A DNA stretch of 64,000 bases from JAFGIN01 sp050301235. Its GTDB lineage: Bacteria > Fibrobacterota > Chitinivibrionia > Chitinivibrionales > Chitinispirillaceae. The position numbers and the translations under genes were made by a program. Below the pieces are notes generated by a model. The model searched no databases. It was not told where the DNA came from and was given only the letters and a program-made list of their open reading frames with translations. Positions 35,680 to 44,968 of this stretch are shown here, piece after piece. The stretch lies in contig JBNKZD010000212.1 in assembly GCA_050301235.1 (NCBI GenBank), positions 1-64,000 of the forward strand, read 5' to 3'. The number at the start of each line of letters is the position of its first letter. The stretch's first letter is position 1.

Positions 35680-36754
35680 ACTTTTCAATACATTAGCGCT
35701 TGCAATCATTATGACAGCTGGCACATTGCAAATTTCCTATTCGAACAGTTCTGAAGAAAAAAATTATACGCTCAGTAAATCGAGTTCCAAATTAACTTCT
35801 GAAGCAATTGATTATATTACAAGACTTACGGTATTGTTTCCGGAGTTAAAAATTGCCAATTATAATTATACTAAAGCTGTTACGAAAACCCGCCGTGTAA
35901 GAAGTATTGAAAAGAACCGGCAGAACCTAATAAAAATCATTATGAAAAACCAGGCACATATCTCTACCAGCCCCACTTTTCATAACGACTCGACATTTAA
36001 AACAGAGTTAACACATTACCTTGATCTCCTCTACCTTGTCATGAAACGTGATTTTGACAAAATTCTGGATATGGAGGATATTGAAGCGCAGGCATATGAT
36101 GAAGATGAAGCCCATCAGATTGCTCTGGATATGGCTTTTGCAAGGCTCGACACATGCCATACCCTACTCACAAAAACTGAAGATAATTTCTTTAAAAGAT
36201 ACAACATACAAATTGACACTACTGAAGATAATCTTTCAAAAAAAATAGACAGGGCAAATAATGCGATAGATTATTATAACCCAATCTATAAAATCTTTTA
36301 TAAATCTAACAAACAATATTCATACGCTAATCAGGCGCTAGGAAAAAAAGATCTTGCTGTTTTACAGCAGCATACTGCAACTCTTGAAAAATTTGTGCGT
36401 GAAGGAATTGAGGAGTTGAAGAAATTCAAAGGATATGAAGATGATGATAATCTTCTCAAAATGGTTGCAAAACTTCTGGAATTTTACAAAAACGAGAGTG
36501 CTGTGATGTTACCAATGAATATTGAGTTTTTTCTTCAAGTAGAGGCATTCCAAAATGCATTAAAAAAATATGAAGCAATTAAAGCAGATAAGCGAACACA
36601 AAAAGATGTTGATGAATATAACAAGGAAGTTAAAATCTATAATGATGCTGTAAAAAAAATCAATCAGACGAATAATTCTTCTTTAAAAAAACACGGCAAT
36701 CTTTTAAAAGAGTGGAACAAGACTGCTGATAGGTATTTTGATTTACATTCGTAA
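35666..36754 (+). CDS. Exported all-helical protein, partner of the Prc-type protease
   Basis: A 362-residue protein with a signal peptide (TLALAIIMTAGTLQI). The rest is almost wholly helical, rich in Lys, Asn, Asp and Tyr, with heptad-like stretches (FFLQVEAFQNALKKYEAIK). I recognise no family with confidence; it has the look of LIC11966-type surface proteins. The 14-bp overlap with the protease gene indicates translational coupling. An adaptor or substrate role, like that of NlpI for E. coli Prc, is a reasonable but untested guess. Confidence 0.55.
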   Translation: MVKNKLFNTLALAIIMTAGTLQISYSNSSEEKNYTLSKSSSKLTSEAIDYITRLTVLFPELKIANYNYTKAVTKTRRVRSIEKNRQNLIKIIMKNQAHISTSPTFHNDSTFKTELTHYLDLLYLVMKRDFDKILDMEDIEAQAYDEDEAHQIALDMAFARLDTCHTLLTKTEDNFFKRYNIQIDTTEDNLSKKIDRANNAIDYYNPIYKIFYKSNKQYSYANQALGKKDLAVLQQHTATLEKFVREGIEELKKFKGYEDDDNLLKMVAKLLEFYKNESAVMLPMNIEFFLQVEAFQNALKKYEAIKADKRTQKDVDEYNKEVKIYNDAVKKINQTNNSSLKKHGNLLKEWNKTADRYFDLHS

Positions 36755-37231
36755 AATGTATTTAATACGTGGGTTGTAATGACTGCCTGAGAATAACTGG
36801 ATACGAAAAAAGGCAAATCAGAAAGGTTGACTGGTTGATGAGATCTCTAATCAGGAAATATCTTGCCGATTAGAAATATTTAAGCATAAATGTATTTCTA
36901 ATGGTTTTTACATTTTCTTAATACCTCTCATTCTTTCTACTTCAGCGACACCCTCTCAGCATTCCTGATTAAATTAATAACTGAATGAAAACTGACTTGT
37001 GACCAGTAAAAAGCAGACTTTTAGAACTGGTAGTCTGTTTGTCCGCAGTCGAATCCTTTTCGATTGTTGAATAAAGATACTCGATTTTTCAATCGAACGA
37101 CATTTATTGCTACGAATTTTTAATTTTTTTTTGCTAAACGATATTTCATATCCGTATTCATCTGGAAAAGTTTAAATTTTAAACTATATATACTTGGTTT
37201 TCACATCTAACCAGACTAAGAAAAACCTCAT
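36755..37231. other. Intergenic region without a recognised gene
   Basis: This 477-bp A+T-rich gap shows no open frame with coding character. A stretch near 37010-37110 contains short imperfect inverted repeats around TCGAAT/ATTCGA-type words but no tRNA cloverleaf and no clear promoter. It probably contains the promoter of the histidine kinase gene, which I could not locate. Confidence 0.4.
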
Positions 37232-39460
37232 ATGACACTCCTCTCATTCATCTCTGCATTTGGGACATTCCTTAGCATTATTATTGGAAGCGTTACACTT
37301 CGTGAGAATAACCGATCACATCAAAACAGGTTATTTGCAACCCTTTGCTTTATAGTTGGATATATTTCATTCACTGAATTTGGGTACCGCCAGGCAGAAA
37401 CCTCAAGTATGGCATATTTCTGGTTTAAGCTCTCACTGATAACCCCCATTCTGATACCGGTTATGCTGCATTTTATTCTCGTTTTTACACAGCAAAAGTA
37501 TTCAAACCTCTCCAGAGGTTTGATCATTTTTAACTATTCAGCAGCATGCGTTTTCATTTTTATCGATTTACTTACCGGTAAAATCAGTGGAAAACCTGCA
37601 CACTCAATCTATGGTTGGGACCATAACCTTGTTGCAGGTGCTTGGTATCAGTTTTTTACCGGTTGGGCGCTTTTCATTTATATATTCATTATAGCTTTGA
37701 TCAGCCGTTACTACTTCAGCCTTAAACCATCAGCGGATAAAATTCGAGCCCGATACACAATGTATGCATTTACTATTATCAGTACTTTTGCAATAATCAC
37801 AGAGAAAATTTTTCCATTTATGGAATTTGAATTTCCTGAACTCTCCACATTTGGTTTTCTTATTGGTAACATTCTGATTGGTTATGCAATGTGGAAGTAT
37901 AGGTTACTCCGGATATCACCCGTTAATGCAGCGGAGAACATTGTCGAAACAATGAGTGATTCACTCTTCCTGTTAGACACAAACAATCTTATCGTTTCTG
38001 TAAACACTGCCGCAGAAGTCATGCTGAATGCACTTTCAGGACAGCTATCGAATGAACATGCCGACTCACTTTTTTTTGATAGTACACTGAAGGATGAATT
38101 TCATACAGTCTCGATGAATTGGCGAAAACCAATTGTCGATTACACCTCACAATTTAAAACCATTCAGGGGGATCCAATTCCAGTATCAATTTCATCTTCG
38201 ATCCTTACAGACACAACTGGAGATATCTCCGGTTGTGTTGTCATCACCAGAAATATTTCGGAACGTTTAGCGGCGCAAAGGGAGCTTGAGAATTTTAAAA
38301 TCAAGCGACTTGAATCCATTAGTATGCTGGCGGGAGGTATTGCAAACGATTTCGAATCTGTACTTAACAGTATTACTAATAATTTGCTTTTGGTAAAGCT
38401 TCATTCCACACAGACGTCTGATACTGTCGGATTGATCAACCGCACTGAAGAGATGGCAATTGAAGCACAGAATTTGACAAAAAAGCTGTTATCACTTTCA
38501 GGTAATAACAACACTAATGAACCGGAACTGATCGAATCAGTACGTGAAATGATCAACAGTTCAATAGGGTTTATGATCACTGACAGCTCGATCGATTATG
38601 AAGTGTCATTCGATGATGATTTGATGAATATCAGGATCAGGAAAAGTGATTTTCAGACAATACTCTTGAACCTGGTAACAAATGCACAGGAAGCTGTCAG
38701 CGAAAATGGTTTTATCTCAATTGATGCCTGCAATTTACACATTGATAGTCATACGAATCTCCAAAGTGTCACAGCACAACATCCTCAATTAGCTCCTGGG
38801 TGGTATGTGAAAGTTACCATAAATGATAATGGATATGGTATCAATAGTGAGATCAGGGACAAGGTATTTGACCCGTTTTTCAGTACAAAAAAAGAAAAAC
38901 AGGGATTAGGCCTTTCAGTTGCACATTCAATAGTCCGAAAAAAAGGGGGAGCAATCTTTTTTGAACCACATACCTCTGAAGGGTGTTCAATCTCATTCCT
39001 TCTTCCATCGACTGATCTTTGCACCACTGATCAGCTGGCTTTTTCTCCTAATGATTTACTTATAGAGGAAAATAACTATGTGAGTGGTAAACTGCTTTTA
39101 ATAGAAAACGACCTTGCAATAAGATCACAGATCACTGGGGTACTTTCTGATGCGGGCTTCGATGTTGTTGATACGAATGAAATCTCAAGTGGCATACATT
39201 ATTTTAATGAAGCTATGAATGAAATACCATTTGACAGTATTCTCTGCTGCGATTCTTTTATTGGAAATCCCGATATGTTAAATTTCATTAGCAGGATGAA
39301 AGTGTTAAAACAGCAGCTGAAAATAATTGTCATTAAAAAACACAATGGATCAGCAGTCGTGCAAAATATTCCAAGAACATATTTTGAATCGGTCATACCA
39401 ACGCCTGTGCATTGCAAGAAACTGCTTACTACCATTAAAACAGTCATTTGTAGCAATTAA
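37232..39460 (+). CDS. Degenerate hybrid sensor histidine kinase lacking the phosphoacceptor His
   Basis: A 742-residue membrane protein. Residues 1-225 hold seven transmembrane helices of the histidine-kinase 7TM sensor type, and a PAS domain follows at about 230-350. The dimerisation helix reads MLAGGIANDFESVL, where the usual IAHDF has become IANDF: residue 372 is Asn, codon AAC. The ATPase domain keeps NLVTNAQEAV, NDNGYGI, FDPFFSTK and GLGLSVAHSIV. The C-terminal receiver (about 630-742) keeps a possible acceptor Asp (ILCCD) but the Lys before Pro is changed (IPTPV). It may therefore bind ATP and signal allosterically rather than by phosphotransfer. It sits 4 bp before mprF and is probably co-transcribed. 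Confidence 0.85.
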   Translation: MTLLSFISAFGTFLSIIIGSVTLRENNRSHQNRLFATLCFIVGYISFTEFGYRQAETSSMAYFWFKLSLITPILIPVMLHFILVFTQQKYSNLSRGLIIFNYSAACVFIFIDLLTGKISGKPAHSIYGWDHNLVAGAWYQFFTGWALFIYIFIIALISRYYFSLKPSADKIRARYTMYAFTIISTFAIITEKIFPFMEFEFPELSTFGFLIGNILIGYAMWKYRLLRISPVNAAENIVETMSDSLFLLDTNNLIVSVNTAAEVMLNALSGQLSNEHADSLFFDSTLKDEFHTVSMNWRKPIVDYTSQFKTIQGDPIPVSISSSILTDTTGDISGCVVITRNISERLAAQRELENFKIKRLESISMLAGGIANDFESVLNSITNNLLLVKLHSTQTSDTVGLINRTEEMAIEAQNLTKKLLSLSGNNNTNEPELIESVREMINSSIGFMITDSSIDYEVSFDDDLMNIRIRKSDFQTILLNLVTNAQEAVSENGFISIDACNLHIDSHTNLQSVTAQHPQLAPGWYVKVTINDNGYGINSEIRDKVFDPFFSTKKEKQGLGLSVAHSIVRKKGGAIFFEPHTSEGCSISFLLPSTDLCTTDQLAFSPNDLLIEENNYVSGKLLLIENDLAIRSQITGVLSDAGFDVVDTNEISSGIHYFNEAMNEIPFDSILCCDSFIGNPDMLNFISRMKVLKQQLKIIVIKKHNGSAVVQNIPRTYFESVIPTPVHCKKLLTTIKTVICSN

Positions 39461-39463
39461 TGG

Positions 39464-42049
39464 ATGAATGAAGCGATGGAAAAAAAAGTAACCCTGAGTA
39501 AGATCAAGCATATCAGTGGTCCATTGCTGGGAGCCACACTTTTTATAGTTGCACTGTTTGTATTACGCAGTCAATTACACCACTATCATTACCACCAGAT
39601 TATTAAAGAGATTGAAGCGATCCCAGCTTCAAAACTGCTGCTTGCCCTGGTGTTCACCATTTTAAATTATAGTGTACTCAGCCTTTACGAAATTGCTGGA
39701 TTCAAATACATTAGCAAAGCACTTTCTCCTCTAAAAATTGCATTTACATCCTTTATTGCCTTTGCATTCAGTAACAATGTCGGTTTCTATTCCATTTCTG
39801 GTGGCGCCGTAAGATTCCGACTGTATTCATCATGGGGTTTATCCAACTTTGATATTACAAAACTTATAACATTTTCAAGCGGACTTGCTTTTTGGCTTGG
39901 ATTGTCAACAATTTGTGGAATTGTGTTTCTTTTGGAACCTGTGCCTATTCCGGAATTTCTTCATATTCCACTCATCCCGCATCAAATTATCAGTATGCTT
40001 TTTCTGATGGTACCAGTTTCGTTCTCTCTTTTCACCATTTTTAGAAAAAAGCCGCTAAAACTTTTCAATTGGGAATTTGAAATTCCATCACTTGCGCTTT
40101 CATTATCCCTGATGGGAACGGTGTGCCTTGACTGGATATTTTTCAGTTCTGTTTTGTATACGTTGCTCCCTGTGCAGCATCTTATAACATTTCCACATTT
40201 CCTCAGTATTTTTTTAGCAGCGCAACTTGTTGGTTTGATCAGCCATGTTCCTGGCGGACTTGGCGTTTTTGAAACAGTATTTTTATCTCTGCTTCCACCG
40301 CAAATTGAACGTCCGATAGCTCTGGGAGCGATTCTCACATTCAGAGCAATCTACTACCTGCTGCCACTTGCAGTCTCATCGATACTTCTTGCCTCACACG
40401 AGATAATGAACAAACGTGCGATGCTTAAGGGACTCAGCAGAGATGCAATTGAGTGGGCTGAAGGTGTTATTCCTCCGGTATTTGCGCTTATCATTTTTTT
40501 TGGTGGAATTATTTTGCTCAGTTCGGGTGCTACGCCTGCAGTTGAACACCGATTGCATATTCTCAAGCACATCATTCCACTTCCGTTTGTCGAGCTCTCC
40601 CATTTTCTGGCAAGCGTTGCCGGAACAATTCTTCTCTTTATCTCCTGGGGAATATACAAACGGTTAGATAGTGCTTATTACCTTTCAATTTACACACTCG
40701 GAGCAGGTATTGTTTTTTCTATCGTCAAAGGTTTTGATTACGAAGAAGCAATCATCCTTTTAATTGCATTAATCACACTCCTTCCATGTCACCGTTTTTT
40801 TTACCGCAAAACGTCATTAATTCGTGACCGATTTTCACCAGGATGGATACTTGCAATCCTCTCGGTAATCGGAGGAACATTCTGGCTGGGAATGTTTTCA
40901 TATAAGCACACGTCGTATGCGCATGAACTCTGGTGGCAATTCAGTTTTGGAAATAACGCCTCACGGTTCCTTCGTGCAAGTGCCGGTACAGCTGTTGTTA
41001 TAATTCTTTTTGGAATTATAAATATTTTTAAAGGAGCTCGCCCTTCAAGTATCAAAGGTGAACCGATTGATTTACTTCGTACACTTAGCGCGATCAAGAA
41101 CTCGTCCTATACATACGCAAATCTGGCACTTCTCGGTGATAAACAATTTTTATGGTCTGATGATGGAAAAGGGTTCATAATGTATGGCGTTAGAAAGCAG
41201 AGCTGGATTTCTATGGGAGACCCTGTGGCACCACAGGAAACAGCTATGTCTCTGATATGGAAATTTAAAGAACTGGCAGACAGACATGCCGGGAGGATTG
41301 CTTTTTATGAAGTCCGACGTGAGCATCTGCATATGTATATCGACATTGGATTATCACTTATGAAAATGGGAGAAAGTGCCCGAGTCAGATGCTCAGATTT
41401 TTCTCTCAATGGTGGTTCAAGAAAAGGTCTTCGTTATACTTTACGTAAAATTGAAGAAGATGGATGGAGTTTTGAAATTATCCCACCAGAACAGGTAAAA
41501 GGAATTATCAGCGAACTTCGTCATGTTTCTGATTCCTGGCTCGAGCATAAAAACACCCGGGAAAAAGGCTTCTCCCTTGGCAGTTTCCAGGAGGAGTACC
41601 TGTATTATCAACCCGTTGCCATAGTCCGAAAAGATCATTCAATTGCAGCATTTGCAAACATGTGGCTTTCCTCTGTCATGGAGGAAGCATCGATCGACAT
41701 GATGCGATATATGCCTGATGCTCCTAAAGGAATTATGGACTTCATGTTTACAAAACTCATTCTCTGGTCGAAAGAACAAAACTACACCTGGTTTGATCTT
41801 GGAATGGCACCGTTTTCCGGACTTGAAAGTCATCACCTTGCCCCCATGTGGAGTAAATTAGGAGCATTCCTGTACAGTAATGGTGAAAATTTTTATAATT
41901 TTCAGGGACTCCGTCAATTTAAGGAAAAATTTGATCCTGTCTGGGAGCCACGTTACCTGGCAAGCCCGGGTGGTTTGTCCCTGCCTGTCGTTCTAAGTGA
42001 TGCTGCGGCATTAGTCTCTGGAGGTGTTAAAGGAATCATTGGTAAATGA
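39464..42049 (+). CDS. mprF: Phosphatidylglycerol lysyl/alanyl-transferase and flippase (MprF family)
   Basis: An 861-residue protein of full MprF length. The N-terminal ~520 residues hold about 13-14 transmembrane helices of the flippase domain (SISGGAVRFRLYSSWGLS and ISHVPGGLGVFETVFL are characteristic). The C-terminal ~330 residues are the DUF2156 aminoacyl-tRNA-dependent transferase (LRYTLRKIEEDGW, SIDMMRYMPDAPKGIMDFMF, WFDLGMAPFSG). It adds lysine or alanine to phosphatidylglycerol and flips the product, lowering negative charge and raising resistance to cationic peptides. The start could instead be the ATG at 39476. The next gene encodes a VirJ-like hydrolase, forming a synthesis/hydrolysis pair. 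Confidence 0.92.
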   Translation: MNEAMEKKVTLSKIKHISGPLLGATLFIVALFVLRSQLHHYHYHQIIKEIEAIPASKLLLALVFTILNYSVLSLYEIAGFKYISKALSPLKIAFTSFIAFAFSNNVGFYSISGGAVRFRLYSSWGLSNFDITKLITFSSGLAFWLGLSTICGIVFLLEPVPIPEFLHIPLIPHQIISMLFLMVPVSFSLFTIFRKKPLKLFNWEFEIPSLALSLSLMGTVCLDWIFFSSVLYTLLPVQHLITFPHFLSIFLAAQLVGLISHVPGGLGVFETVFLSLLPPQIERPIALGAILTFRAIYYLLPLAVSSILLASHEIMNKRAMLKGLSRDAIEWAEGVIPPVFALIIFFGGIILLSSGATPAVEHRLHILKHIIPLPFVELSHFLASVAGTILLFISWGIYKRLDSAYYLSIYTLGAGIVFSIVKGFDYEEAIILLIALITLLPCHRFFYRKTSLIRDRFSPGWILAILSVIGGTFWLGMFSYKHTSYAHELWWQFSFGNNASRFLRASAGTAVVIILFGIINIFKGARPSSIKGEPIDLLRTLSAIKNSSYTYANLALLGDKQFLWSDDGKGFIMYGVRKQSWISMGDPVAPQETAMSLIWKFKELADRHAGRIAFYEVRREHLHMYIDIGLSLMKMGESARVRCSDFSLNGGSRKGLRYTLRKIEEDGWSFEIIPPEQVKGIISELRHVSDSWLEHKNTREKGFSLGSFQEEYLYYQPVAIVRKDHSIAAFANMWLSSVMEEASIDMMRYMPDAPKGIMDFMFTKLILWSKEQNYTWFDLGMAPFSGLESHHLAPMWSKLGAFLYSNGENFYNFQGLRQFKEKFDPVWEPRYLASPGGLSLPVVLSDAAALVSGGVKGIIGK

Positions 42050-42096
42050 TTATTTCTTTTAGGATATATTCAGCCGCCAGTCGGAGGTATTCTGCA

Positions 42097-42801
42097 ATGA
42101 CCAGTATTAAAGTTCTTACATGTATAGTAGCAGTGTCATGTTTTATCGGTGGTGGTGCAACAGCAGGGTGGAAGAATATGCCTCTCACTATATTCCCGCC
42201 AGATTCGGCGCATTTACCAATACTGTTTATACATTATAGTGGGGATGCTGGTTTTAATGTGACTGATAGAGGCATCGCCCGTGAACTCCTTAAAAAAAAT
42301 ATACCAGGTGTTGGAATTAACTCACTTGCTTATTTTATCAACAGTCACCCACCAAAAGAAGCATCTGCGGATCTGGCAGATATTATCAACCACTTTTCAT
42401 ATGAATGGAATACACATTATTGTATTGTCAGTGGATATTCATTCGGTGCAGATGCTATACCATTTCTGGTTGCAGCACTACCCGATAGTATCAAAAAAAC
42501 GGTAAAACTGGTTGTATGTACTTCACCGGGATTTTATGCAGACTTTTCATTTCATATAGCAAGTTGGTTTGGTAAAGCATCATCACAGAATTATCCAGTG
42601 GTGCCATCAATTATATCTCTCAATAAAAGCATTCCCGTTGTTTGTTTCTACGGCAATGATGACAATTCGAGCTGCGGACCAGTTCTTTCAGATTCCCTGA
42701 TAGAAACCCACATACTCGATAACGGGCACCGAGTTGGTAACAATTTTCAGGAGATTGTATCGCTTGTACTTTCGCGCTCCAGACAGATTGTCACCCCATA
42801 A
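42097..42801 (+). CDS. VirJ/AcvB-like periplasmic hydrolase
   Basis: A 234-residue protein with a signal peptide (VLTCIVAVSCFIGGGATAG). It is a compact alpha/beta hydrolase: ILFIHYSGDAGF for the oxyanion region, the nucleophile in GYSFGADAIPF, an Asp in FYGNDDNSS and the His in DNGHRVGNNF. This pattern is the VirJ family; AcvB-type members remove lysine from lysyl-phosphatidylglycerol and are encoded beside the lipid synthase in Agrobacterium and relatives. GGAGG lies 9 bp before the ATG at 42097. An upstream in-frame ATG at 42046 overlaps the mprF stop but lacks such a site and would bury the signal peptide. Confidence 0.82.
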   Translation: MTSIKVLTCIVAVSCFIGGGATAGWKNMPLTIFPPDSAHLPILFIHYSGDAGFNVTDRGIARELLKKNIPGVGINSLAYFINSHPPKEASADLADIINHFSYEWNTHYCIVSGYSFGADAIPFLVAALPDSIKKTVKLVVCTSPGFYADFSFHIASWFGKASSQNYPVVPSIISLNKSIPVVCFYGNDDNSSCGPVLSDSLIETHILDNGHRVGNNFQEIVSLVLSRSRQIVTP

Positions 42802-42804
42802 TTA

Positions 42805-44526
42805 TCAAGGTTTCGTGATCGGAGTTCCATTCTTATCGCAAGAATAAAACGAATTCCACTCTCCATCAGCAGGTAACTTTTTACCACTCACCCAGTCCGA
42901 CCAGGCACATGTCGGTTTACAGCAGTCCTGCATTGTGGTCGTGTGGTACCCATCTCTGAACGTTCCATTTTTCTTCGCATCATCGGGTGTTTTAACATCT
43001 GGTGATGGAAGTGGAAGATTTGGTTCTTTAAGCCGGCAACCAGTAACGCGGGTTAGATTATCAGGACAGCGCACCCGCTTGACCATTACTTCCCAGTTCT
43101 GGTGATACAGTGAAACAGGCTTGTTTGTTTCAATACAGGAGCGCCTTGTATCTTCTGTAACCTGCACTGAGCCATTGACTATTGCCTGATTACACAACTG
43201 CCGTATTTTCTCCTGACAAGGTGATGACTCAAGATCTTCAACAGTTGGTGGCCAATGTTTTCTACACTCATCAGGATACCGCAGAAAAGAAATGCCTCCA
43301 CTGCCTGGATTCTGATAGGGGTATTTATCATAAACAAACTCGTCAAATTTTGAAGTATTAGTAAATGCCGGATCTTTATAACAGGAGTTGAATGCACCAT
43401 ACCCCCCTGCCCCCATAAACACATCAAACCCCTTCGGGCCACTTGCTGCTGTATTGAAGCTCTGTACAATGAGAGGTTTGGGATACGGAAGATCCGGCGG
43501 TTGAGGCGAGCTTGGCTCTGCTTTTACAAACACGATCTGATAACATTGACAACAGCTGCTCTCCTGATCATCCACGCCACCGACATCAGGATCATGCCCT
43601 ACAACGCCATAATTAAAAGGTGGGTCGCCTCCATCATCCCATCCGTACAGCTTTGCATCATCTTTAGCCGCCTGAAGCATTTCGGAACTGAACAGCATAA
43701 ACCTTGGACAAATAAATGTTTTGGGCAGATTTGATTTACTCGGATCTTCCGGTGGACTGCATGAGTTTGCGACAGCACAGTTTCCTTTACAGGCAGAATT
43801 AGGATCACCTTTAACACAATCCTTGACATAAAACTGATTATAGCAGGGATTAGGTGGATTCAAATGATATGACGGAACAAACACTTCGAGCACTACTCTC
43901 ATTATGGAATCATATGAAGTCACCGGTACTGCGAGTGGAACATAACCGGCTTTGGTAACTTTCAGTGTATCAATTACAACACTCCTTTTCTCAAGTTGTC
44001 CCTGAGATTGCCGATTACTGCTACTCTGAAGTACCACCCCCCCAACCTCAGCTGATGAATTCATCGCCACTAACCTGAAACTGTTCATTTCAGTTCCCAC
44101 TTGAATCCTTGCAGTATACACTCCCGACCGAAACGATGCTCTTAGTGGATTAATTCTATAAAATCCGGCAGTAAGCCTCGTATTTATTGCATCATACAGA
44201 AATTGTCCATTAATGGAGTAGACCCGGATTTTCACCAATTCGCTCTCACCACTAACAACAAAATTGATCTGGTTTCCAACAAGCACCGGCTGTGGCAGCT
44301 GCTTTTTTCTCAACGTCGGCTGAATTGCGCTGGGAACCGTAATAGCCCAGGATCCATCTTCCTTCGAAGTATCAGAAAGGTTCGCTTTTACCAGCTTGAT
44401 TACGGCTCCTTTAATCAAAACGCTGTCACTGCCGATAACTGTTCCAGAAAGGGCATTTGCTGAAAATTGAGCCCCAGTAAGAATAATAAGGCCGAAAATA
44501 AATGGCAAACCAGTTTTTAAATTCAT
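42805..44526 (-). CDS. Secreted GH45-like endoglucanase with apparently circularly permuted catalytic domain
   Basis: A 573-residue protein with a signal peptide. A carboxypeptidase-regulatory-like domain covers about residues 25-100, split by a beta module with VYSINGQFLYDA and FRSGVYTARIQ, which resembles a sorting or FlgD-like unit in an internal position. The cysteine-rich domain (about 230-573) has GH45 motifs in unusual order. First come SSCCQCYQIVF, KGFDVFMGAGGYGAF (candidate acid Asp), GGISFLRYPDEC and VRCPDNLTRVTGC. Only then, near residues 529-542, comes TTTMQDCCKPTCAW, which is the N-terminal motif in fungal GH45 enzymes and carries the candidate base Asp534. GH45 enzymes cut cellulose or glucomannan by inversion. 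It is convergent with the VirJ-like gene. Confidence 0.75.
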   Translation of the reverse strand: MNLKTGLPFIFGLIILTGAQFSANALSGTVIGSDSVLIKGAVIKLVKANLSDTSKEDGSWAITVPSAIQPTLRKKQLPQPVLVGNQINFVVSGESELVKIRVYSINGQFLYDAINTRLTAGFYRINPLRASFRSGVYTARIQVGTEMNSFRLVAMNSSAEVGGVVLQSSSNRQSQGQLEKRSVVIDTLKVTKAGYVPLAVPVTSYDSIMRVVLEVFVPSYHLNPPNPCYNQFYVKDCVKGDPNSACKGNCAVANSCSPPEDPSKSNLPKTFICPRFMLFSSEMLQAAKDDAKLYGWDDGGDPPFNYGVVGHDPDVGGVDDQESSCCQCYQIVFVKAEPSSPQPPDLPYPKPLIVQSFNTAASGPKGFDVFMGAGGYGAFNSCYKDPAFTNTSKFDEFVYDKYPYQNPGSGGISFLRYPDECRKHWPPTVEDLESSPCQEKIRQLCNQAIVNGSVQVTEDTRRSCIETNKPVSLYHQNWEVMVKRVRCPDNLTRVTGCRLKEPNLPLPSPDVKTPDDAKKNGTFRDGYHTTTMQDCCKPTCAWSDWVSGKKLPADGEWNSFYSCDKNGTPITKP

Positions 44527-44741
44527 GGTAACTCCGGATAGCTTGATACTGTACAGTTCGATAAAATAGTACCTGGTTTATGCTGATAACTCAAGTAAAA
44601 TCTTACGATCTTGCATTTGGCTTTGAATACCAGACGTTTTTATATTGTAGTTTATTTGAGTGGTAAGGTTTAGGAGGGTCTTGGCCAGATTTTGGATTAA
44701 TACCATATATAAAACGGGCACCAGACATGCGATCTACTTAA

Positions 44742-44908
44742 TTAATTCTACAACGTTAAAATACCTGAATCGCATCAAAAAGGTCATTGAGCGGAGCGAT
44801 GCGCTGAGCGAAGTCGAAGTGTCGAAATGACAAGCGTGATTTGCTAAAAATGCGCCGTCTCGACTCCGCTCGACGACCCGAACAGTAATTCTAAGGTTGT
44901 AGAATTAA
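44742..44908. mobile_element. MITE-like element with 17-bp terminal inverted repeats
   Basis: TTAATTCTACAACGTTA at 44742-44758 and TAAGGTTGTAGAATTAA at 44892-44908 are inverted repeats matching at 16 of 17 positions. The 133-bp interior holds two common genomic repeat words (GAGCGGAG and CTCCGCTCGACGACC types) and no open frame. No transposase is present. The element lies directly upstream of the toxin-antitoxin genes. A target-site duplication is not clear. The rest of the 44527-44741 interval shows nothing recognisable. Confidence 0.65.
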
Positions 44909-44935
44909 AAAAATGATTGTTTTTTTAAAAGAAAC

Positions 44936-44955
44936 GTATTACATTATGTATTACA
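44936..44955. promoter_or_regulatory. Direct-repeat operator of the toxin-antitoxin operon
   Basis: GTATTACA occurs at 44936-44943 and again at 44948-44955, a 12-bp period that places both on nearly the same face of the helix. It lies just before GGAGG (44960-44964) and the antitoxin ATG. Ribbon-helix-helix antitoxins typically bind such tandem sites to repress their own operon. Confidence 0.5.
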
Positions 44956-44968
44956 CAATGGAGGTATT

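Noticed and set aside
37010..37110. Possible tRNA because of short TCGAAT words
   Set aside because: No acceptor stem, D-arm or anticodon arm can be formed around them.
42046..42096. ATG at 42046 as start of the VirJ-like gene
   Set aside because: It would put 17 residues before the signal peptide and has no ribosome site, while ATG 42097 has GGAGG at 9 bp.
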